NCBI RefSeq assembly: GCF_910596095.1
Contig: NC_056540.1
Coordinates: 17,634,501-17,698,500, forward strand
DNA: 64,000 nt
DNA from: Thunnus maccoyii
Taxonomy: Eukaryota > Chordata > Actinopteri > Scombriformes > Scombridae
Reading direction: 5' to 3'
Of the stretch, positions 32,401 to 46,445 are shown one piece after another (positions within the stretch are counted from its first letter, which is position 1; each line of letters starts with the position of its first letter). A model generated the notes under the pieces. The model searched no databases and was not told the origin of the DNA. It saw nothing but the letters and a program-made list of their open reading frames with translations. Position numbers and translations under genes: made by a program.

Positions 32401-35400
32401 GGATTTGTTCGCTGTACAGTAGGAGGGCTGTGAGGGATTTTGTCTGCCATCACTTACATTGTAATTGCATTATAAGGGGATCTTCGATGGCCAGTATGAA
32501 CAGGAGGAATAATTATGGCAAGAAAAATGTGTCAATTCATTTGGGCATCTGACTATTGTTTTAGGATAGTCTTAAAAATTGTGAATCTATCCTTTAAGGC
32601 TGTACTAAAAAAACTATATGTGATATAAGTGTTAAAAATGGCACTGTAATGTAGTACTATGATTATATATTTACATGTTTTATTTAAGAAAGGTGTGTAG
32701 AATATGTCAATGTTATTGTTCATTTCTTAATGTATAACTGTGTTGGTACCTTGACTCCGGGGAAGGTGACTGCAGAGGAGGCATAGGAGCCGATCATCAG
32801 AGACATGACAGTGGAGCTCAGAGCGCCAAACATATTGGGGAGCTGCAGAAACAGAGGAAGAGAGGAACATGAAACTAATTATATAGAAAGACTCCACATA
32901 TCTTTAGTTCTATTACTGTAATCAATTAATCACCAATCACTTAGACCTCCGTTAAGAGAAATGTGGTTTAGTGAGTCGTTTTGACCAGCAGAGGGCAGGC
33001 AGCTGCTTTGTGTGAGCAGAAGGATGAACCAGACTGAGAAAGTCATCATTAGTGTAGAGTCTGTGAACCTCTTCTGCCTCCAGGGTTTGCACTCAGTAAC
33101 ACTGAGCAAGGCAGACTCATTAAAACAATATTAGTCCCCATGTCATGAGGAAACAAGAAACAAAGTTATGACCCAGTTCGGGTCCTGACCCCATAGTTCA
33201 AAGACAGACTAAGCTATACTTAGACACGCATCCACAGTCTTTATTCTTGCCATTTCAACAAATTCTTTGAGTTAGGATTAAAAATGTGGAAGTCGAGGAA
33301 CTTCACACGGCTCCATGGACCCGGCTCGGGGGCAAGCATGACACACAGCAAAGGGGACAACGTAGCAGGCACCAGGCACCAGGCACTAACACATCATATA
33401 TCAGGTCGACCTATTTACAGTAGTAAGAAGCTTAGCTAACATAACAATGACCTATTGTGCTGCCAGCACACTCAGTGTCCTTTGATTAGAATTTTAAATG
33501 GGTCAATCACGATTATAAAATCACATGTGTGGGATTTTAGGTGTGCTGCCCGACAAGCTCACTATTCTCTCTCAACTCTGAATGTGGTTTTCCAAACTTC
33601 TGCTGCCATCACCTAATGTTACGGCTGGGTCGGAGTTCACCGATTTAGTGTCAGTCTCCCTTAATTCCCTTCCACAAGTGTGTGCGCTCCCCACACCTTT
33701 ACACTGACCTCTCTAAAGTCAGACCAAGTGATGTCAAATCAGGGTTGAGATATTATGAACACAATGAGCCAAAAAATAGTGCTGACACTTTTATATTAAA
33801 ACTTTTTTCCCCTCAACCAGTTCAAACATTTATTTACTTTTTTGAGATTATTTTTGACTTTATTGGATAGACTCATAGAGAAGGTACAGACAGGAAACAC
33901 CAGGAGAGAGAGGGGTATGGCATTCAATAAAAGACCTCCGCCAGAACTGAACACTGCAGCTAAATGCTGCATCTTAACCCCGAGGACGCACAATTCAGAC
34001 ATTTATGAGTCCAATGCTGACCTCAGGTTGTCTTGGCTACAGCATAGAGAGAAGTGGATGAATGGAGGCCAGAGAGATGAATATAATCTACAAACCTTGC
34101 TAACATTCACTGTAAATTATAAACAGTAAATGTAATGATTTTAAAAAGTGTGGATTTCTCAACAGTATTTTAGTGTCCATTTATGTTCTTTAAACCTGCA
34201 TTAACGGTTTTCTTTCACCACATGGGTAAACACAACAAGCTGAAACCACAGCATTTGCATATCATTACCTTATAAAGTTGATATGGTGAACCGACCATGG
34301 CGTATTTGCACATCCAGCAGATACGGTGCAACATTATCATTCATTGAAAGTCATGTTCCAGGCAACCTGGTGAACTTAAGTCCAATATTCAGTCTCCTTG
34401 TGGCTTTGTGTTGTTCTCCACTAACTACTGAGGGAAATATCTGTCTTTTTAGCTGCTAGATGCTCTATGTTCACCAGCTGGTGCTGGGCAGGAAGAGTTC
34501 AGTGGGTCCATAGAGACTTTTCACTGAAAACAGCAAGAGCGAACCAAAAGAGTAAAGTTGCAGGCCAGAAACTAAAACAATTAGTCAAAAGCAATGCAGA
34601 GCTGAGGAGAAAGGCAGAGATGGGTAATAATTCTGTAGGTTTGTTACTACAAGCAACCCCCTTTCACAGACACGTAGTCATATTGATTATAGCAGCTTGA
34701 AGTGTAGCTGGTATTTGTGTCTGATTACCCTAGGGCTCAATCATAAACACCTGATGTCTGTAACTTTTTTTAATGTTATATGAGTGTGCTTTAAACGTGT
34801 GCAGTGACACTGTTTGAAACAGATCTGTCACATTTGCAGCGGACTCCCTGCTGCTTTATGAAATAACTCCCAAGAACAAGTTTCTAGGAACTTTATTACC
34901 TCATACAGACATTCCTGGAGTTGTTTTTTGTCCAACAAGATGTAAAATTGCAAGGAAAGTATTTTTTCGTGTGCGTGCGGGTTAGGCATCCGTCTAGAGA
35001 TAGGCTGTGGTGACAGTTAGTGGTAAGCAGACTAGTGTGTGTGTTTCAGGGGAGGCATGGGGTCACTTCGAGGGCTGACCAAACAACGATGATGGCAGGA
35101 AAACAGGAAAAAAAAAACGCTTTCCTGAAGTTGCTCAAAAGAGAGCCAGACTGTCTGAGCGAGATGAGAAAAACATTCAAGAGAACACTCGTCATTTAGC
35201 AGTTTGGAGAATCGAAATACTTCATGGCCCGTCTTGTCTTGGCCATGAGAGCCGCAGCGCTGGACTCTCTGACTGCAGAGATTCGTGGAATGTAGGCGCA
35301 AGGGCCCTCTGAGCACACAGGGGAGTTCGCATCACTTACTAATGTTAAAGCAAAGATATTCCAGCCATGTGAGATGTCAGTTAACTGATGTTTGCTTTCA

Positions 35401-38400
35401 GAGGACAAGCAGCAGCTAACCAGAGTGTGTGTACGAGAGATTCGCGTGTGACAGAGAAAGTGGGAAAAAGCGTGAAGTGTGTACATGTGTCGGTGCATGT
35501 GCCAGCGGCAGACAGTTCTCATAAAATACATTATTCACACATTGCAGCACATGTCCTGCATCCTAACGGTGCCAGGGGGACGTGGACAGAAACATGTGAC
35601 TGTCTGGAGGCACACGAGGATCAACTGGTGTCAGAAAGTCACGCAAAAAATGGAGCTGTGGCTGTTTGCTTGTCACAACTAATCAGTTCAGGCTCTACGC
35701 CTGGTGTGCTCACTCACTTGGGTGCTGTAAGACTTTGGCACCAAGTTTAATTAAGACTTTAATCGCAGAGAGAGTGGGCCAAATAGTCGCTTAATGAGCA
35801 CTGAAATTTCTGAATATGTGGAAGAAGGGTTGGATACGAGGAGGAAACATTTGCAAAGGAGAGGAAGAAAGAAGAAGAGAGATGTTAAAAAAAAAGAGCA
35901 ACGATAGAAATGATAAAAAAAAAAGAGAGGTAGTGGGAGTCACATTTTTTTGGTTTGACTGATCTCTCCAGGCTCCAGCTGCAGCCCCTCTATCTGTGGA
36001 GCTCCCAGCAGGAAACACTAAACCACAGCTGATTAACACCGGCTTCTTCTCTCCACCTCAGCTCTCACTGTACATAGACTGGTCCAGCCCCTATCCCTCA
36101 CAGTGCATAGTGCTCTTGTCCAGCTGCACTGGACTTATATAACACTAAAAAAAGCGGTCTAATGTAAAGATCGTGGGTTGATCACAAGTCCTCTACGTCC
36201 TGTATGGAAGCTTCAAACCGTGACGCATGACTCTCGCTTTTGAAGTCGCTTTGTAATTGACCCTGAGCATCTTTTCTGAGGGTCATCCACAAGTCCCTGA
36301 AGAGGACTTTATTTGTTGACCAACCTTTGTTAGCAGACACCAAAGTACGCACAAAGAAGGCTGACAGCTCTCGTTAAATGCAACGAGGAACAACTGAAAG
36401 CACTTTTCTCGCTGCTGTGTGATCAGACAAGCCCCTGCATGCAGCCAATACTGTTGAAGGGCAAATCTATATCTGTTACCATAAATACAACAGAGGACTT
36501 TCCTCATTCCTTCAGAGCCAATCTGACACGCTCACAGTAGAATTCATACTTAAGATACTTAACAGACATTATTACTGGAAGCTGAGTGTGCAGGAACCAA
36601 CACGGCGTCCTGAAGGTTGTGTGTTTCTGGCAGAGATGTGGCATTAAAACCACTAAAGCAGAAGTGAATCACCTCTATGTTATGCAACGACGGCCTCATA
36701 TGAACTTCAAAGCTACCGGGGTACAGGTTAATGAGGTTAGAGAGTTTAAACTAATTGTTAGAAATGATGGTCTAATGAAAGATTTGGATGTTTTTCAAAG
36801 CATTCTTTCTTTGTTTTGGGCGGATCGGTTTGAAATGTTGAAAATGAAGAGAGAAGATGCAGTCACAGTGAGATAAGGAGCTGCAGGGCAAACCTCAAAC
36901 TTTTATCAGTTTAGGCAACACCCTTTTACTGTGCTGTTATATGAAAATGAACTTGGACTGATTACAGGATCATGGTCACATGTATCATGGTCACATGTAT
37001 TGAACATTAATTAAAGTGTGAGTTATTTCTTCGATTAGCCAGTTTCAATCATTTCATTTTAAAAGAAAAAACACACAACAGTGTTCTGAACTCTGTGAAC
37101 AGTCACACAGCAAACGATTACAGGTTTTCAAGAAAGTAGTTGGTAATGTTTTGTTTATTCTATTTTTTCATCCGCAGGGGAATTGTCCAGCTGAACCGGA
37201 GATGTGTGATTCATTCATTCATTCATTTACAATTTTCATCACTGTTCCTTCAGTGAAAACCCATTATCCTTTTGGCCTCTAATTATCATTTTTAGGCTCC
37301 TTTGGGAAATTCATATTTTGCTGCCAGTTTTCTGCTTTTGTTTGCTACATTACTTTTTTATATATATATATATATATAAATGTGCACACCAGAGCAGAGC
37401 ACATAGTGTCTGTAAAGACCTCGATCAATTTTGTTCAGTTACAATATTTGACTAGAAATGTTCAAAACCTACCTAAGTTTTATGTTATGATGCTGTTTTA
37501 TGATTTGTGTTTTTGCTAGTGGAACGTTTATGACTGTGTAAACTGTAATTGCTCCATCACACTATGAAATATTAATACGTACTTTGCTATTGTTTATTAA
37601 AACTATAATATGTTATTGTATCGGGGGGTAACTAGCCATAATAATAGCTGGAAACCTTGGACAATAACAAGCAGAGGAGCAGAGATTTCTTGTTTTGGAA
37701 TCCGTTCAAGCTGTTTCTCTCACACTTATGCTTAAAAATGATGACAGAATGTGTGTGCATGTCTCTATGTCCTTGTGCTATGCCGTCATCAGCTCTCCAG
37801 AACAACGACAACAACAACAACAACAACAAAAGACAGCCAGCAGAGAGATGAACATTACCCAAGCATGTGTGTGAGTAATATCTATTTTATGTTATGTAGT
37901 GTGTGTTAGCAGCTAATCACTCTCTCACTACAATAAGTTTCTCACGGATTCTCACGACAAATACGAACATGCACTGCCGATTTTTTTTTTTTTTTCTGGG
38001 CACAAACATGTGATGTATCCATACTTGTACTTATGTGTATCTCTGTCTGCGTCTGTGAAACAGAAATGTTGACTCATGTTACACCTGAGACTCTATGCAT
38101 GTGTGCACCTGTCGTACAAATATGAATGTCATGTTTCACCAATATACGCAAGGTCGTAGTAGTAGTATGCACAGTAGACAGCTTGTATCATACTTTTGAT
38201 GGTGTAAAAAAAGATTTTGACTTTATCTTAGTGTTATTTTTACCAAATTGTGCAATTTTGTACATGATAAATAGAAGAACGTGTATCTGATTTTGAACAA
38301 CCTGTCCAAAACACTTTTCCTTTTTGAGGAAAAAGCATTATCTGGACTTCTCCAATCCATATTCCTCATATATGTTTGGGTTTTATTTACATTATTTTCA

Positions 38401-41400
38401 TTCATTCAGTCATTCACTTTTCCATATTATTATTTTACTATTGTTACTTGCGTCTACTCCGTACAAACACATCTAAAATCCTGCCTCTGACGTTCTTTCT
38501 GAAGTTTCAGAAAATTAAGTTTTTTCATATCCTTTCATTTTGTTTTTTTGTTTTTCTTGCCTTAAAACGGTCATGTCAGCCATTTATCGCCATTGCCAGC
38601 AGTCTTCAGTGAGACCGAACGGCACAGCTGACTGTTAAGTAGCAGAACATCCATTTAACTTGTGGAAGTCAACAGAAAGACAGACTGAGATGAATGTCTT
38701 AGCTGTTCTGTTACGTTGAGCCCGGCTACAGTCAACGCACAGACGAGAGGTCAAAGCAGAGGGTCATCTGTCCATATTCAGCTTTGACTTTCATTATCTT
38801 GACATCTGTTTCATGTCTGTCTCCCTTTGTGTACATAACCATGCGCACACATTTGTACATCCACATGTGTGCACAGTCATGCAGAGTTGAAAAGAATTGA
38901 TTTTTTTGCTGACTGCTGCGCAGAACAGAGAAACAGACGAGAGGGAAAGAACTTGAGACAGAACATTAAGGGAGGAAGAGAAGGAGAAGGAGAAGAGAAG
39001 GAAGAAGGAAGTCAGAGAGTACAGAGGAGACAAGAGAAAGTGTGGCCTTGAGTGTTTTGGATAGAGGTGAGTGGGCCGAGCCTTGGGGAGGGTGTGTGGT
39101 CAACCGCAGGCCGTTATTGGTGGAAACACAGATGGGAGACTTTCCATCTGTGACAAATCATGTGCAGCTCAGACGGGGAAGCATGCACACGCTGTACCGA
39201 CGCAAAGCGAAATACTTGACACAGGAGGCAGTGGCAACAATAAAAAAACGCACTTGATAACGTTGGTACCAGCTGACACATCACACGCAAAAACACATGC
39301 CTGACGTGAATGTAAACAAACACAGCTCCCAGTCCCAACACACACTGTTTCCTCAGCTGAGACAAATAGAGGCCCCAGCCATGCTGAGCCTCTCAGCTAC
39401 CAAAACCTCTCTGCGCATTTTGTTCCAGGAACACAACCCTACATTTGTACTTTCTCAGAATATTAGTTATGTAACCACAGTAGAGACATTTCAGCTCTTG
39501 ACAGTTTCAGCGCTGGTATTATTATTAATATTAGCAAGGTAAATTTTGGCGGTGACCGAAAAACTTTCCTCTTCTTACTGGTAAGAAAACCAGATCGGGT
39601 ATCTGAATAAGGTAACGAATGTTCTTGTTGGATGACTGCATGCATACTTAACATGACGACGATGGAGGAGAGAAAGACAAGAGGCTATGCAGGCTTGTTT
39701 TAATTTCTCACAGTCTGTGCTTTGTGTGTGTGGCTGAACGACGTAAACACAGCCATAGAAGGAGGACGAAGAGACAGACTGAAACATTTCCTTTTGGCTC
39801 GGAAGTCAAATATCAAATGATTTGCGTTGTGTGTTTCATTTTATCCTCTTTTGATCTACTTGTAAGCTGAATGACTGGTTTGTCAGATATGATTTGGACA
39901 GCTCTAAATATTCTAAAAATTTAAGACACACTGACAACAATTTGGAGGTGCTCAGGGACACATAGAGTACATAGTGTGAGGACAGAGGCAGCCTTGGTAG
40001 CATTAGATGATCGTCTAATCTAATTTGTGGTTTGCAAATAAGACGACAAAGCTCAGTCCATTCCAGAGGCGAGGCGTTCTCGCCCTCATTCATTCTTTCT
40101 CTACTAGATTCGAACAGGCCCTTACGTGTAGTAGTTGATAACAGATATGATAACCATCAAAATACTGGTGCTGCTGAGCATGTGAGCAGGACGTCACCCA
40201 CAAAAACAATGGAAATGACTCCATACAGCAGTTATAGCAAATCAAAAACTTATAAAAGAAAAATAGTAACACTCATATTGTGACTCTAAAATGCACTTTT
40301 CTGGACATGTAGATTATTTATCTACATAAATTACATTTTCAATACACTGATAATATGGTATCTACTCTGTGCGAATGGATATCATATCAGATAAAAATCT
40401 ACTATCAAACATCAATATTATATTCATACTGTATGTCAGAATCTGTGTCTTTTTCTGTTTCCGGCTGGTTGTGTGTCTCACCGTGATGGAGGTGAAGGTC
40501 AGGCAGATGCCTCCAAAGCCGTTCAGGGAGAGAGCGAGGAAGATGAGCGCTGACAGCGCTGCAGGGAAGAGGAGGAACACAGAGAAAGACTTAAAGCAAG
40601 GTAAATTTTAAAACAAGGTTAGAGGACTTGTTGTCCAACAAGTCCAACAGAAAGCTGGACAAACTAGACTAGATGAGGCTAGAAGCTGGTTGTCATAGAG
40701 GAGGGGGAATAAAAAAAATGTTGGACACAGCACCTCCAATTTCAGGGAGGATATAGGGGAAGGGAGTTTCTAACTTTCAGGCATTAAGATGATCTTCTTG
40801 AAGCATACTGAGGCTGTTATAAAGTGGAAGAAGGAGTTGGTGCAGGAGCTTAATAAACAGGCGACATGGAAATAAAAATATTGCATTTTTAGGTAGCACG
40901 CAGACATTTCCTGGTGTGTGTTTAATACCAGCTGAGACACTGTGACTGTTATTCACAATTTCCCATCTGAAACCACATGGCTCCCGTTGCTGCTAGAGCC
41001 AATTGGTAAGCTTTAGTAGCTAACATGGACAGCTGTGGAGGAGGGAATGTTAAGAATGTGGAGAAAATCGTTTGAGGAGCATTTGGAGCTCACTCATTTC
41101 CAAACCTCTTGGCACACCTGTCCAAGTGCACCAGGTGTAACTGTCTGTGTCACACAGTTAAACTCTGCAGCCCTCTGAAAGTCACTGCTTTGAACCTCTC
41201 CAACAGCCCTTCTTAGACAATATGTATTAGCAATTTGGAATTAATTCAACGTCAATCCAATTATACTACAATACTTTATCCTTGTACTACATACACCTTT
41301 GGGTTGGGCCTATGAATAAAGGTTTAGTTTCAAACTAAATATGTCAAACTCGCCCGTTTTTACCCTTTGGCTATGAGCAGTGTGTTATATAACACAGGTG

Positions 41401-43284
41401 AAGGAACACATCCTGTGTTAACTATGTTAACATAAAGATGTTGCTCTTCCACACAACCAGCTGGCCTTGTTATCTTTAAGTAAATCATGACTTCAGGTGG
41501 TACACTTCCAACTGTCAGTCAGCACTTAAACAGAACGATGACTGAAATAGACTGAAGTGGGAAGGTTTTCATGCCACAGACAATATTCAAATCAGCCACA
41601 TGTGTTACTGTCTGTTGATTTGTACTCACTTGGAGGGTCGTAAGCCGACACAGCCATCAAGATACAGGAGAAACCAAAACATGAGCTGTAACAGAAGAAC
41701 ATTTTAAACTCTTGCGTACTGTATCATACCATCACAGCATTTATCAATTATAAATTGTGCTTGCATAAATGAGCCAGCAAGTATAGAAATTGCCACAGGC
41801 CATGTAAGAAATACCACAGTATTACTTTCTGCAGGTGACTCACAGTCTATGTGTTTGCAAATGTCTGAGTCACACAGCTGCCATGTAATTGAGTGAAAGT
41901 GTGATGAAAAATGAATTTAGACACTGTTGAATATGGCCAGCAGATTCAGATATACCAGCTATAAAGTTAACCAATATTCTCATACATAAATAACATCAAA
42001 AATTAGCAGTAAAGTCGTTGGTTATCAGCCAAAGTCTCAAACTGTAAGCCCGAATGTTAAAACATACACAGCTCCAGATAAAACTCTTAGTTCCTGTTTA
42101 TTATCAGCTTTCATCCTGTTATCAAAGCATCTGGTGTGGATATTCAATTTCATGGCTGCTTAAACTGTGAAAGAGAAAAGGAGTAAATACAGGTGTGGGA
42201 GCGTGTGCTGCATTTTACAGTTTACATACCTGTAAAGATACTACTGGCTCTACTCTGAGTAATAGTAGAGTATTCTGAGTACAGTGCAGTATAATTATGC
42301 ATGAGAAGGTAGGCTATACCTGTCTTCACATGTTTGTACACCAACATTTAGTGGTGTAGACACACACACACACACACTCTACAACCCCACCTACATTCAC
42401 TGATTCACACATGCTGAGAAAACACAAAGAGCACAATCTCCCTCCTCCTTCTTTGGGAATGTGATCTGTCTGCTTTTTTTTCTCTATAACATTAATCACA
42501 GATAAGGGATTAAAAACTGTTTTATGCAGCTTTCGCTTCAGATTCTCACCATCATAATAAGTATATATGTGCAGTATTCAAATCTCCATATGATTATCTA
42601 AAAATAGAGGGTACAGACGACCACACTCCCTTGCGAACGTGAAACGTCCGTGACCATTACCTGCCCATCAGGCGAATTGGGCGGGGCCCAAACCTGTCCA
42701 TCAGGATCCCGAGGGGCAGGGTGGTAGCGCTGAGCAAGAAGGAGCCAATGGTGAATCCCAGATTCAGCATCTCTTCCTGGTCCACACAGCTGAGCCAATT
42801 CTCCCCCTCACCATCGGAGGAGTTGCCCAAAGGTACGACCAATGAGTCATTCACTGTGGGAACGAGTGCAGGGGAATAATAAGAACGGTGAGAGTTCAGA
42901 ATATGGACAAAAAAGGCCCGATCAAAAACATTTTGAGACTTTTCTGACAGTAAGGTTATACGTCATAAACCAGTGACTCCCTACTTTGGGGTCAAGATGC
43001 CCATGATTGGTTGAAAAGGTCATGAATATTGGAAAAGTCTTTAAGTATCAAGCGGATTAAACCATGTTAATGTGTTATTTGGGGCCTGCAGAACATCACG
43101 GTGAAGTGATGCAGAGCTGCAGATTTTTACCTGAGCACAGGTGGGAGTAGAAGCCTTCCCTCTTCAGCATGATGAGCAGGGACCCCCAGCCCAAGAGCAC
43201 AGCCGAACACAGCAGGTTCTCAATCACTGCCGTCACCGCCATCCACCAGCGCCTCCTGTAGGCCTGGAGGAGAGAGGGCGCCAT
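29406..43284 (-). CDS. slc43a1: Solute carrier family 43 member 1 (LAT3)
   Basis: Plasma-membrane, sodium-independent transporter for branched-chain and other large neutral amino acids (MFS fold). Exons: 43284-43131, 42853-42661, 41685-41630, 40558-40482, 32842-32750, 32121-31988, 31878-31751, 31597-31451, 31343-31308, 31221-31086, 30696-30567, 30439-30366, 29992-29869, 29603-29406. They total 1680 nt, or 559 aa, equal to human SLC43A1. The N-terminus [16 protein letters not shown] is diagnostic. The [14 protein letters not shown] loop and [18 protein letters not shown] favour SLC43A1 over SLC43A2. Two N-glycosylation sequons (Asn53, Asn62) fall in the first extracellular loop. The large intracellular loop (exons 7-8) diverges from mammals. 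The exon 11 acceptor was set at 30696 to keep frame ([11 protein letters not shown]). Intron 4 is 7.6 kb; the others are mostly under 2 kb. The a/b paralogue is unresolved. Confidence 0.95.
30905..31035 (+). mobile_element. tRNA-derived SINE (internally deleted)
   Basis: A tRNA-like head (GTAGGTCTAGTGGTTAAGAT, then GGTTTGATTCCAGCCC as box B) is followed by a tail 'CCAATAAAGCCAAAAATGCC' and an A-rich end at ~31022-31033. This matches the layout of a common teleost SINE, but the body between head and tail is shortened. It lies in an slc43a1 intron. Confidence 0.8.
32360..32598. repeat. Shorter copy of the 15.2 kb fold-back family
   Basis: It starts with 'CAGGTGCCCAAATGAATATT' and ends with the inverted counterpart 'ATTTGGGCATCTGAC...CTATCCTTTAA'. 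Between them is 'CATCACTTACATTGTAATTG', shared with both arms at 15168-16102. It lies in the slc43a1 intron between exons 5 and 6. Confidence 0.7.
33842..33990 (-). mobile_element. tRNA-derived SINE, minus orientation
   Basis: The right part (CATCTTAACCCCGAGGACGC) is the reverse complement of the tRNA-like head, and the left part (GACTTTATTGGATAGACTCA, then GACAGGAAACACCAGGAGAG) is the reversed body and tail. It is the same family as the copy at 30905-31035 but inverted and with a fuller body. Confidence 0.75.
34140..34690. repeat. Teleost interspersed repeat
   Basis: Contains blocks I recognise as recurrent in fish genomes: 'GGAAATATCTGTCTTTTTAG', 'CTATGTTCACCAGCTGGTGC' and 'GCAGAGCTGAGGAGAAAGGC'. 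No coding capacity and no clear terminal repeats are visible. The family name is unknown to me and borders are approximate. Confidence 0.6.
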
Positions 43285-43414
43285 CGCTGCTCTACGACAG
43301 AGGAGAGACAAGGAGGGGGAAGATGTAAGGGGGGTGGACAGGAAGAAAACCTTGTTAAATGTCAGGATAAAGTAAAGAAACAGGATGGCGAACATCTATG
43401 AAACAAATAGTCGA

Positions 43415-43745
43415 GTGTCAAAATAATAATAGACAACAATTTTGATAATTGATGGTTGTTACACAAAAAAGCCAAACATTTGTTGGTTCTTGCTTCTCAA
43501 GAGTGATGATTGGCTGCTTTTCTCTGTTCTATATTATTATAAATTGAAAATGTTTTGGTTTTGTAAAGCGCGTCAGATAAATCAAACAATGTGAAGACGT
43601 CAACTTGGTCTCTTGTAAAGTGTGATAGAATTTTCTGACATTTTATAGACTTTTCAATTCATCTAAACGATTTGTATCGAAAACATTCAGTTAATCAATA
43701 ATGGAGCACAATGTTAGTTCAGGCAGAGCAACTGAAGTTGTGGTT
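43415..43745 (-). repeat. Strongly diverged copy of the 'GGGCTGCAACTAACGATTA' family
   Basis: Reversed blocks such as 'ACAATTTTGATAATTGATGG', 'AATTTTCTGACATTTTATAG' and 'ATTCAGTTAATCAATAATGG' occur in the expected order for the family in inverse orientation. Decay is high, so the call is tentative. Confidence 0.45.
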
Positions 43746-44892
43746 GCATCAGCTGCTTTATTCATGCTTCACCAGCTGACTGGAACTTTCAACTCTGCTT
43801 AAACCACCGTCACAATCCCAACCTCCTCCTAATGTGTCTCATTAAGTTTTTTGTATTGTTGATTTAACTAAGATTTAATGTTCTAACTAATAACTTAACA
43901 ATCTATCTCACTGTATAACCATTTGCTATAAATGGTAAATTTCTTGATGGAGGAGTCTCTGACCAAAATGACAATAGTCATTCGTTGAAATTCATGTTTT
44001 TAGATTAAAACCATAAAACAATATAGGTGCTCAAAGTATTCCTGGAATATTTATTGTGAGCTTTAATTTCAGCTTCAATTAGCATCCTGAGATGTGAAGC
44101 CATGTTAATGTGTAAAAACCAGTTGAAACAAATGTGTTTTTGTAGTGTGTGTGCTTATTTTTATAGGGAGATGTATATATCATGGACTATTGCCACATAG
44201 CCACAACATTTATAGCTCAAGATAGCATGCAATGACCGTCCCTAGATGGGTCTTTACTGCACAAAAATTCACAAGAAAATACTTAAAAACAGCACAAAAC
44301 ACACAAAAAAAATAGCATAAAACTTAACCACAAGCACCAGATCATTCATGACTGATCTCTCTGTAGAGAGAAAGACTCTTCTGACACTTTCTGATGTTCT
44401 GTCTTTCTACTGACTTCAACTGAATGAAAAAAACAGTGATAATTCATTATGTTTACTTCACTGGGGAGACCTTGAGATGGTGCATTTTTCTCTCAGCCTC
44501 CCTAATGAATGCCCATGTGACTGGTCATTGTTTTGTAAATCCCAGTCGGGTACCTGACACCTTGAACTGGATTGTCCTCAGAAATCCACCCACTGTGCTG
44601 TCAGCAAAGCAGCTATTTCACACTTTGACTTTGACCAAAGGAAACAATGCAGAGCGCTCAGTCTGTCTGCTTTCTTTTCTGAAACTAAGGAGAGCATCTT
44701 AAAAAGGCTGCATTTCCATATGAAAGCGGCATAGAGGTGAATCCAAAGAGGATGTAAATGCAGTGGAAGGTTTGGTTTTATCTCACTGGGATTAACTGAT
44801 GCAACTTTAATATAAACAACACCACACACACATAAAACAGATAATGTGAGTGACCAGATAAAATCAGGTTGGTCATGACCACCTACAAACAC

Positions 44893-44932
<40 letters not shown>

Positions 44933-45326
44933 CTGGAAAGCATCTAAACAAGAAACAAAGATCCAAATATAACCAGCTATTCCATCTGGCAGTGAAGCAG
45001 AAGGAACTGGAGGGGAACAGAGAGAGGAAAGCCTTGATTTGCAGAGAGGTGGGTGGGATCGGGGGGCTGCAGTCAAAGCCTCAAACAGGAAACATGTTCA
45101 GTAGTTTTTAATGAGGACATCTTCTTAAGTATGTGTGTGTGTGTGTCGTATGGGAGAAAGAAAGAGGATCTAATGGGACAGATTTGTCTCTGCATGTGCC
45201 CATGAGTCTGCGTATGTGCTCATGAGGCGTGCGTGTAATGCGATTATCCATAGTCCAGTGCACTGCGTTTGTGCTGAAAAGAGAGTTGTAAAAGGAGGGG
45301 ATTTCTTTTGTAATTGACACCCCATG

Positions 45327-45383
<57 letters not shown>

Positions 45384-45756
45384 TACGACTCCCCAACTCT
45401 CACCAACAAGGCGACAGAGCGAGAAAGCTCTCATTCACTCAGTGATGTTAATGAATAACCCACAAATTAACCTTTAGTTAATCAAGAGTACACTCAGTAA
45501 AGAGGCTTAATGATGGTGTGCACAACTCGGCGTGAATAATTAGTGATCAGGACTAATAATCTATATGGAAATATGTATAAATAGATATCAAATTATAAGT
45601 TTTCCCTTTTCCGATGTGATAGATAGATAAAATAGACATTTGAATGATGGCACACATGTTCACGTTTCCGTTTGTCACACATTGTTCATCTTAGTTTTGT
45701 ATGACTTATATGTTGTAAAGTAGAAAATAAATGGAGATTATTGATTCCTGTTTCTT

Positions 45757-46445
45757 AGGACTGCAACTAACGATTATTTTCATAATCAATTAATCTGATG
45801 ATTATTTTCTCAATTAAGCAGGTCATCGTTTTATATTATGATATATATTATATGCATTATAAAATGTCAGAAAATAGTGAAAAATGCCTTAAAGATCCCA
45901 CGGCGACATCTTCAAATGTCTTATTTTTTCCGATCAACAGCCTAAAATCCAAAGAAATTGTTTACTGTCACAGATGACGCAGAAAAGCTTCAAATCATCA
46001 CATTTGAGAAGCTCCATCCAGCAAATCTTTTGGCATTTTTGCTTAACAAAATGACAAAACAATTATTCAATTATCAAAATAGTTGCCAAATGGTTTTGGC
46101 TCTATTATTGACTTATTTATAGATTATTTTCTCAATTAATCGATTGAGAGTTTAGTCTATAAAAAAAATCAGCAAATAGCAAAAAACGTCCATCATAGTT
46201 TCCCCAAAGTCTTAACAAAAGTCTACAACCCAAATATATTCAGTTTACTATCATATATGACTAAGACATAAAGTCATAAAATATTCATATTTGAGAAGCT
46301 GGAACCAGAGAACTTTTTCCATTTTTGCTTTAAAAAATAACTGAAATGCTTCTCTTTTAAATCAAGCTGTTTAATTTTCCATTTACAGACTTAATTCCAT
46401 TATAGACTTTAATGACTTAATCGACCAGTCATTTCGTTTCAGCTC
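45757..46445 (+). repeat. Tandem pair of 'GGGCTGCAACTAACGATTA' elements
   Basis: The first unit begins AGGACTGCAACTAACGATTA and carries 'ATGTCAGAAAATAGTGAAAA' and 'CATTTGAGAAGCTCCATCCA'. A second unit begins inside the ATTAATCGATTGAGAG join near 46137 and repeats the same blocks (AAAATCAGCAAATAGC, ATTTGAGAAGCTGGAACCAG). It ends GTTTCAGCTCT at ~46445. Confidence 0.75.

Larger units (their letters stand above)
32843..40481 (-). other. slc43a1: Large slc43a1 intron 4
   Basis: This 7.6 kb intron contains a SINE (33842-33990), a teleost repeat (34140-34690), an A-rich purine tract (~35820-35940) and small microsatellites: (TTCA)n ~37206-37225, (AT)n ~37360-37378 and (CAA)n ~37806-37829. No exon of another gene is convincing. 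Non-repetitive parts (~35.0-36.5 kb) could hold enhancers, but the sequence alone does not show this. Confidence 0.6.

Noticed and set aside
44869-45111. 80-residue plus-strand frame containing a Thr/His repeat
   Set aside because: It is a translation of the (AC)n microsatellite, with no coding support.
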